A stretch of 17,120 bases of DNA from JAJPJG01 sp034667645 (GTDB taxonomy: Bacteria > Verrucomicrobiota > Verrucomicrobiia > Chthoniobacterales > Chthoniobacteraceae): NCBI GenBank assembly GCA_034667645.1, contig JAXDQV010000154.1, positions 1-17,120 on the forward strand. The letters run 5' to 3'. Below, piece after piece: positions 12,687 through 17,120 of the stretch (positions are counted from its first letter, which is position 1; each line of letters starts with the position of its first letter). Under the pieces are notes generated by a model, which saw nothing but the letters and a program-made list of their open reading frames with translations, was not told the DNA's origin and made no database searches. The position numbers and the translations under genes were made by a program.

Positions 12687-14577
12687 CGGCTGTCCCGCGC
12701 GTTTCCAGCGCCGAGACGACGGCGCTCGTGACTTCCTCCACGGTCACGGCTTTCATGCATCGGAAGTCAATCGGGCATTCACGTAAAAAGCAGGGACTGC
12801 ACTCGACGTGATGCCGAAAGACGCGGTGTTCCGCCCCGAGCGGCCCGGTGAGCGCCGGCTCCGTGGAACCAAAGATCGCCACCACTGGCACGCCGAGATG
12901 TGCCGCGAGATGCATCGTGCCCGTGTCATTAGTGAGGAGCAGCCGGCATTCGCGGAGTTGCTCGATCAACTCCGCCAGCGTCGTTTTTCCGATGAGGTTG
13001 GTGCAACGGTCGCCTAGTTTTTCAGCGATCGGCGCCGCAACCTCGCGATCCTTTTCGACTCCGAAAAGCAGCCATTCGCATGGCTGGGCCGCGCTCACGC
13101 GAAGGGCGACTTCCGCGAACCGTTCCGGAAGCCAGCGCTTGGCCGGCCCGTATTCCGCGCCGGCGCAGAGACCGATTTTGCAGGAAGTAAAATGCGGTCG
13201 CGACGTCTCGACTAAATGCTCCGTAATGGTCGCGCCGACGTGTTGTGCCAAGTCGAGGTAGTGATGAACCTGATGTCGTGGCGGTGCCGGAAGTTTTCGT
13301 TCGGGAACGATTTGATTTAACAGCTTTGCCCGCCACTTTCCGCGATAGCCGACTCGACGTGGTATCCCGGCGAGCCACACTTCAAGCGCGGCGCGCACGG
13401 AATTTGGAAAGAGCATTGCGGCATCGAAATCCCGCCGGATTTTCGCGGCCACCCCAAAGAGGCCGTCGTCCGCTTCGATCACGATGACTTCATCCACTTC
13501 GGAAACCGTTTTCCAGAAATCCACCAGCTTCGCGGAGCACAAAATCGCGACTCGCGCATCGGGCCGGCCTTGTTTGATCGCACGAACGGCAGGCACCGTC
13601 ATGACTGCATCGCCGAGCCAATTTGAGGAGCGGATCAGGATGGAAAACGGCTTGAGCTGAACGGCGGGGAGATTTGGCGCCAGCACGATGCCGCGTTTGT
13701 AATCAGCCAATAGAAACTTCGGCTTCGGTGTCTTCCATCGTTGATGCACCCAAAACCAATCGCGCGGTGAGACGCGGATTTGTTGCTCCAGCCTTTGATT
13801 GATTGCCGCCGTGATGTCTTCGGGCCTGCCTTCGCGCGGAACCGGTTCGCTCACCACCAGCCGCCATCGGCCCGCGCTCGCCGTGTAAATGGCGACCGGA
13901 ATCAAGAGCGCTTCCGTGCGTGCGGCAAGCGTCGCAGCGAGCGGCGAGGTCGAGGCAAGCCGGCCGAAAAGCGGCGTCCACACTCCGTGGTCGCCGGCAT
14001 GCTGATCCACCAGAACTCCGACCAATCCGCCCTCGCGCAAAAAACGAATTGGGGCATTGAACCCTTCCCGCCGATCAAACGGCACCACGCCGAAACGCGC
14101 GCGCGCTTTTTTCACATGTTCATCGATGTGGCGGTTGCCGAGCGCCTGATAAATCGTTGAGAACTTGTGCCCCGGCGCGTTGTGCGCGAGCTGGGCAAAG
14201 AGCTCCCAGTTTCCGATGTGGCTGATCACCATTACGACGCCGTCGCCCTGCCGCAGAGCGTTGAGAAGCGTGTCGAGATTTTCAAAGCTCACGCGTGCTG
14301 CGATGGCCTCGGCCGGCATCGCCGCGACTTTGAAACTGCAGAGAAGATTCGCACCGAGAGTTGCAAAATGTTCGCGGGCCAGAAGCTGTAATTCGACTGC
14401 CGACTTCTCACCGCCAAATGCGATCTTCAGGTTTCGCAAGACGAGCGTCCGATAAGGCCGCAAGACGAAATAGGCCAGCGTTCCAAAAGTCCGCCCGAGC
14501 CAAAAATCGACCGGTAACGGCAGCGCACAGAGCACCGCCACGGCAATCCGGTAGATCAGAAACACGACAAAATCCAT
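12658..14577 (-). CDS. Fused lipid A acyltransferase (LpxL/HtrB type) - heptosyltransferase (WaaF type)
   Basis: This single 639-residue frame carries two LPS enzymes. Residues 1-285 look like an LpxL/HtrB acyltransferase, which adds a secondary acyl chain to lipid A at the inner membrane. They have an N-terminal hydrophobic helix (about 2-22), the catalytic HxxxxE in SHIGNWE (H120, E125), VDQHAGDHG (190-198) and DWFWVHQRWK (273-282). After a linker (about 286-310), residues 311-620 match glycosyltransferase family 9, WaaF-like, which adds heptose to the inner core: ILIRSSNWLGDAV (313-325, D323), GAEYGPAKRWLPERFA (473-488), LTNDTGTMHLAAHLGVPVVA (548-567), FGSTEPALTGP (569-579) and a four-cysteine cluster (593, 596, 601, 607). 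Both halves keep key residues. The start is the ATG at 14577. Confidence 0.93.
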   Translation of the reverse strand: MDFVVFLIYRIAVAVLCALPLPVDFWLGRTFGTLAYFVLRPYRTLVLRNLKIAFGGEKSAVELQLLAREHFATLGANLLCSFKVAAMPAEAIAARVSFENLDTLLNALRQGDGVVMVISHIGNWELFAQLAHNAPGHKFSTIYQALGNRHIDEHVKKARARFGVVPFDRREGFNAPIRFLREGGLVGVLVDQHAGDHGVWTPLFGRLASTSPLAATLAARTEALLIPVAIYTASAGRWRLVVSEPVPREGRPEDITAAINQRLEQQIRVSPRDWFWVHQRWKTPKPKFLLADYKRGIVLAPNLPAVQLKPFSILIRSSNWLGDAVMTVPAVRAIKQGRPDARVAILCSAKLVDFWKTVSEVDEVIVIEADDGLFGVAAKIRRDFDAAMLFPNSVRAALEVWLAGIPRRVGYRGKWRAKLLNQIVPERKLPAPPRHQVHHYLDLAQHVGATITEHLVETSRPHFTSCKIGLCAGAEYGPAKRWLPERFAEVALRVSAAQPCEWLLFGVEKDREVAAPIAEKLGDRCTNLIGKTTLAELIEQLRECRLLLTNDTGTMHLAAHLGVPVVAIFGSTEPALTGPLGAEHRVFRHHVECSPCFLRECPIDFRCMKAVTVEEVTSAVVSALETRGTAATSDGRTAR

Positions 14578-14727
14578 GCAGAGAAAAGAGGCGAGGTGAA
14601 TAGCGAATGCCGCGTCGCTTGGCGAGCCGAAGCGATGATCCTCACTGCTCCCAGTCGCGGAAATAGCGTCACAAAAATCCTGTGCTCGCCTTTAACCCCC
14701 GCAGCGCACAAGGTCGCCGGTTTCGAT

Positions 14728-15528
14728 ATGTCCGATAAACGGTTGCGCATTGTGCTCAAATTTGGCTCGGGGATCCTCGCGAGCGCCCGGGGCAATTCGC
14801 TCGACGAAGGGCAGTTCAAACGGCTCGCCGCCGAGGTGGCAGCGCTGGTTCAGACCGGTCACGAATGCGTCCTCGTCTCAAGCGCTGCGGTGGCTGCCGG
14901 CATGCGGTCGCTTGGGCTGAAAGAGCGCCCCACGGAACTCTCAACGAGCCAGGCCTGCGCCGCGATCGGCCAGTCGAAACTGATGCAGCTTTACGCAACG
15001 GTATTCGCAGGCCATGGGCTCGACGTTGCGCAGCTCCTGCTCACGCATGGCGATCTCGACAGCCGCACCCGCAATCGCAATGCGCGCAACACGCTCGAGC
15101 GGTTGCTCGCCTGTAAAAACGTGGTGCCGATCATCAACGAAAACGACTCGGTCGCAGTCGAAGAATTGCGTTTTGGCGACAACGATCGCCTCTCGGCAGA
15201 GGTCGCGATGCTGGCGCAGGCCGATCTCCTGATTTTACTCACCAGCGTGGACGGATTGATGGACGACAAGGGCGAGCGTGTGCCGAATGTGACGGACGTC
15301 GAGAGTGTCGCAAAATTTGTCCGGCAGGAAAAAGGAAAGCTCTCAGTCGGCGGCATGGCGTCAAAACTGGAGGCGGTGCGACTCGCCACGCACGCAGGAA
15401 TTTCCGCGGTGATCGCCAGCGGCAGACGTGCCGGAGTGATCCGGTCCATCGCGGCAGGAAAACCGACCGGCACTCGCTTTGTCGCTCACGCGGAGATTTC
15501 CGCGGCAGGGAAAGCCAGAAGGCGCTAA
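14728..15528 (+). CDS. proB: Glutamate 5-kinase, short form without PUA domain
   Basis: ProB phosphorylates L-glutamate to gamma-glutamyl phosphate, the first and normally proline-inhibited step of proline synthesis. The 266-residue product has the amino-acid-kinase domain: RIVLKFGSGIL (7-17), VLVSSAAVAAGM (48-59), INENDSVAVEE (136-146), GDNDRLSAEVA (150-160), LLTSVDGL (170-177) and GGMASKLEAV (208-217). It ends just after GTRFVAHAE, where the C-terminal PUA domain (about 100 residues) of the E. coli type would begin, so this is the kinase-only form. Alanine 53 replaces the usual glycine in the SSGA motif. The start is the ATG at 14728; the open frame upstream lacks family similarity. proA follows after 3 bases. 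Confidence 0.95.
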   Translation: MSDKRLRIVLKFGSGILASARGNSLDEGQFKRLAAEVAALVQTGHECVLVSSAAVAAGMRSLGLKERPTELSTSQACAAIGQSKLMQLYATVFAGHGLDVAQLLLTHGDLDSRTRNRNARNTLERLLACKNVVPIINENDSVAVEELRFGDNDRLSAEVAMLAQADLLILLTSVDGLMDDKGERVPNVTDVESVAKFVRQEKGKLSVGGMASKLEAVRLATHAGISAVIASGRRAGVIRSIAAGKPTGTRFVAHAEISAAGKARRR

Positions 15529-15531
15529 GTT

Positions 15532-16830
15532 ATGGTTGCAGTTCGGGACGTTCGATCGATTGATGAAATCCAATCCATGGATCTAAAAACTGAAGTCATC
15601 GCCTTTGGCCAGCGCGCACGTGCGGCGTCGCGCAAACTCGCCCGCACGAAGACGGAGCAGAAAAACGAGGGGCTTCTTTCCATGGCGGATGAACTATGCG
15701 CGCGCGCCGGAGCGATCCTCGACGCGAATGAAAACGACGTGGCCAGGGCCGAAGCGGATGGGCTTTCCGGAGCCATGATCGATCGTCTCAAGCTGAGCCG
15801 GAAACGCGTGGATGCGATGGCGGAAGGCGTGCGGCAGGTGGCGGTGCTGGAAGATCCGGTTGGCAAGATCATCTCGGAATGGACGCGTCCGAACGGGCTA
15901 CGGATTTCCAAAGTGCGCGTGCCCATCGGCGTCGTCGGAATTATTTACGAGTCCCGTCCAAATGTGACGAGCGATGCCGCGGTCCTTTGCACAAAAACGG
16001 GAAATGCCACCATTCTTCGGGGCGGTTCAGAGTCGATCGAATCCAACATCGCCATCGCCGAGGCGTTGCAAGCGGGAGCCGCGCGCGCTGGTTTGCCGGC
16101 GGACAGCGTTTTGCTCATTCCTAAAACGGATCGGGAAGCAGTGCGCCACATGGCTGAGATGGATAAATACATTGACCTCATCGTGCCTCGCGGCGGCCAC
16201 GCCTTGATCGAGGCGGTCGTCTCGCACGCGCGCATGCCCGTGATCAAGCATTACCACGGAGTCTGCATCGTCTACGTGGACCGCGACGCTGATCTTGAGA
16301 TGGCGGAGAGAATCGTCGTCAATGCGAAGACGCAACGGCCTGGCGTTTGTAACGCAATCGAGACGGTGCTCGTGCATCGGGACGTTGCCGAGCAATTCTG
16401 GCAGCGAACCGGCAAGGCGTTATTGGATAAAAACGTCATCATCCGCGGCGATGAGCGAGTGCGGCGGCTGGTAAAGGCCGACGCCGCCACTGAGGAGGAC
16501 TGGACGACGGAATACCTAGATCTCATCCTGGCCGCGCGCGTGGTGGATGACATGAGCGCGGCGATCGAGCACATCGAAAAATACGGGTCTCACCATAGCG
16601 ATGCGATCATCACGAGGAACGAACGCCGCGCGGAAAGGTTTTTGAACGAAGTCGATTCTGCGACCGTTTACTGGAATGCCTCCACGCGCTTCACCGATGG
16701 CGCCGAATTCGGCTTCGGCGCGGAAATCGGGATCAGCACTGACAAACTCCACGCCCGGGGCCCCATGGCGCTCGAGGAGCTGACGACCTACAAATACCTT
16801 ATCCGTGGCGACGGGCAGATCCGCGAGTAA
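15532..16830 (+). CDS. proA: Glutamate-5-semialdehyde dehydrogenase (gamma-glutamyl phosphate reductase)
   Basis: ProA reduces gamma-glutamyl phosphate with NADPH to glutamate-5-semialdehyde, which cyclises spontaneously towards proline. The 432-residue product has VPIGVVGIIYESRPNVTSDA (130-149), LRGGSESIESN (162-172), LIVPRGGHALIE (216-227), the catalytic cysteine C273 in QRPGVCNAIET (268-278), and near the end FGFGAEIGISTDKLHARGPMALEEL, all typical of the family. The start at 15532, 3 bases after proB and with AGAAGG nine bases upstream, gives a 15-residue N-terminal extension. The ATG at 15577 (M16) is a plausible alternative that starts where family similarity begins. It forms an operon with proB. 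Confidence 0.97.
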   Translation: MVAVRDVRSIDEIQSMDLKTEVIAFGQRARAASRKLARTKTEQKNEGLLSMADELCARAGAILDANENDVARAEADGLSGAMIDRLKLSRKRVDAMAEGVRQVAVLEDPVGKIISEWTRPNGLRISKVRVPIGVVGIIYESRPNVTSDAAVLCTKTGNATILRGGSESIESNIAIAEALQAGAARAGLPADSVLLIPKTDREAVRHMAEMDKYIDLIVPRGGHALIEAVVSHARMPVIKHYHGVCIVYVDRDADLEMAERIVVNAKTQRPGVCNAIETVLVHRDVAEQFWQRTGKALLDKNVIIRGDERVRRLVKADAATEEDWTTEYLDLILAARVVDDMSAAIEHIEKYGSHHSDAIITRNERRAERFLNEVDSATVYWNASTRFTDGAEFGFGAEIGISTDKLHARGPMALEELTTYKYLIRGDGQIRE

Positions 16831-16856
16831 CGGTTAGTCCCAAGATGAAGTTCGGC

Positions 16857-17120
16857 TTAAACGCCAATGTCCTCATTCCAGAGCTCCGGATTTTTCTCGA
16901 TGAACTCACGCATCAACGCAATGCACTCCGCATCGTTGACGATCTCAATCTTCACGCCCTGGCTGCGCACGTATTCTTCCGGACCCTGAAAGGTCACATT
17001 CTCACCAATGACAATGTGCGGAATTCCGTAAAGTAGAGCAGCGCCGCTGCACATCGGACATGGCGAGAGGGTGGAATAAAGCACGCATTCCCGATAGACG
17101 CGCCCCGGCAGCCTCCCCGT
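16857..17120 (-). CDS. Cytosine/nucleoside deaminase, Fcy1-like, C-terminal part (cut by window edge)
   Basis: The frame is open to the right edge of the window, so the N-terminus lies outside. The 87 visible residues begin TGRLPGRVYRE and contain the zinc-binding SPCPMC motif of the cytidine/deoxycytidylate deaminase superfamily. They continue with YGIPHIVIGENVTF, VRSQGVKIEIVNDAEC and end with MREFIEKNPELWNEDIGV. From memory, this tracks the yeast cytosine deaminase Fcy1 closely, including its GENVNF strand and WFEDIG C-terminus, more so than TadA. The HAE motif would lie beyond the edge. Such enzymes convert cytosine to uracil (or deaminate related bases); the exact substrate is inference. 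It converges on proA with a 26-base gap. Confidence 0.9.
   Translation of the reverse strand, partial: TGRLPGRVYRECVLYSTLSPCPMCSGAALLYGIPHIVIGENVTFQGPEEYVRSQGVKIEIVNDAECIALMREFIEKNPELWNEDIGV

Overview
This GC-rich window comes from a chromosome and carries mostly housekeeping genes. The organism is probably a diderm (LPS-making) bacterium. A lipid A acyltransferase/heptosyltransferase protein, several Sec signal peptides, a Zwf-OpcA pair and a general lack of Shine-Dalgarno sequences would fit Verrucomicrobiota (Chthoniobacter/Udaeobacter-like soil lineages). That placement is inference from gene content and protein flavour, not from a search. No prophage, insertion sequence, CRISPR array or obvious genomic island is visible. 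No gene-free stretch exceeds 300 bases; the longest is about 175 bases (6678-6851), and I see nothing convincing in it.

Layout. (1) 1-551, plus strand: the tail of what looks like RNA polymerase omega (rpoZ), then smpB. (2) 548-6677, minus strand: reading downstream from the right, a secreted protein with a possible double-psi beta-barrel, thymidylate kinase (tmk), DNA polymerase III delta' (holB), an unrecognised four-helix membrane protein, glucose-6-phosphate dehydrogenase (zwf) and its assembly factor opcA. From tmk to opcA the genes are packed with short gaps or overlaps (40 nt gap, ATGA overlap, 20 nt overlap, 7 nt gap), so they are probably one operon. (3) 6852-9298, minus strand: panC and nadB, joined by a TGATG overlap. 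(4) 9389-10807: small accessory genes, namely a lysine-rich 63-residue protein, an isochorismatase-like hydrolase, tRNA-Gln(UUG), a CDGSH iron-sulfur protein on the minus strand, and a 50-residue protein with two CxxC pairs. (5) 10908-12686, plus strand: pyrH, frr and a cysteine-free thioredoxin-fold-like exported protein. (6) 12658-14577, minus strand: one polypeptide joining an LpxL/HtrB-type acyltransferase to a WaaF-type heptosyltransferase. (7) 14728-16830, plus strand: proB (short, no PUA domain) and proA. (8) 16857-17120, minus strand: the C-terminal part of a yeast-Fcy1-like cytosine/nucleoside deaminase cut by the window edge.

How the genes fit together. tmk makes dTDP and holB belongs to the clamp loader. 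zwf/opcA feed NADPH and pentoses to biosynthesis. nadB and panC both draw on aspartate-linked cofactor synthesis (NAD, and pantothenate via beta-alanine). pyrH and frr are a common bacterial pair linking UMP phosphorylation with ribosome recycling. proB/proA make glutamate-5-semialdehyde for proline. The less ordinary items are the acyltransferase-heptosyltransferase fusion, the arginine-rich membrane protein inside the tmk-zwf operon, the secreted barrel-like protein before tmk, and the small proteins around the tRNA. I found no convincing new multi-gene system.
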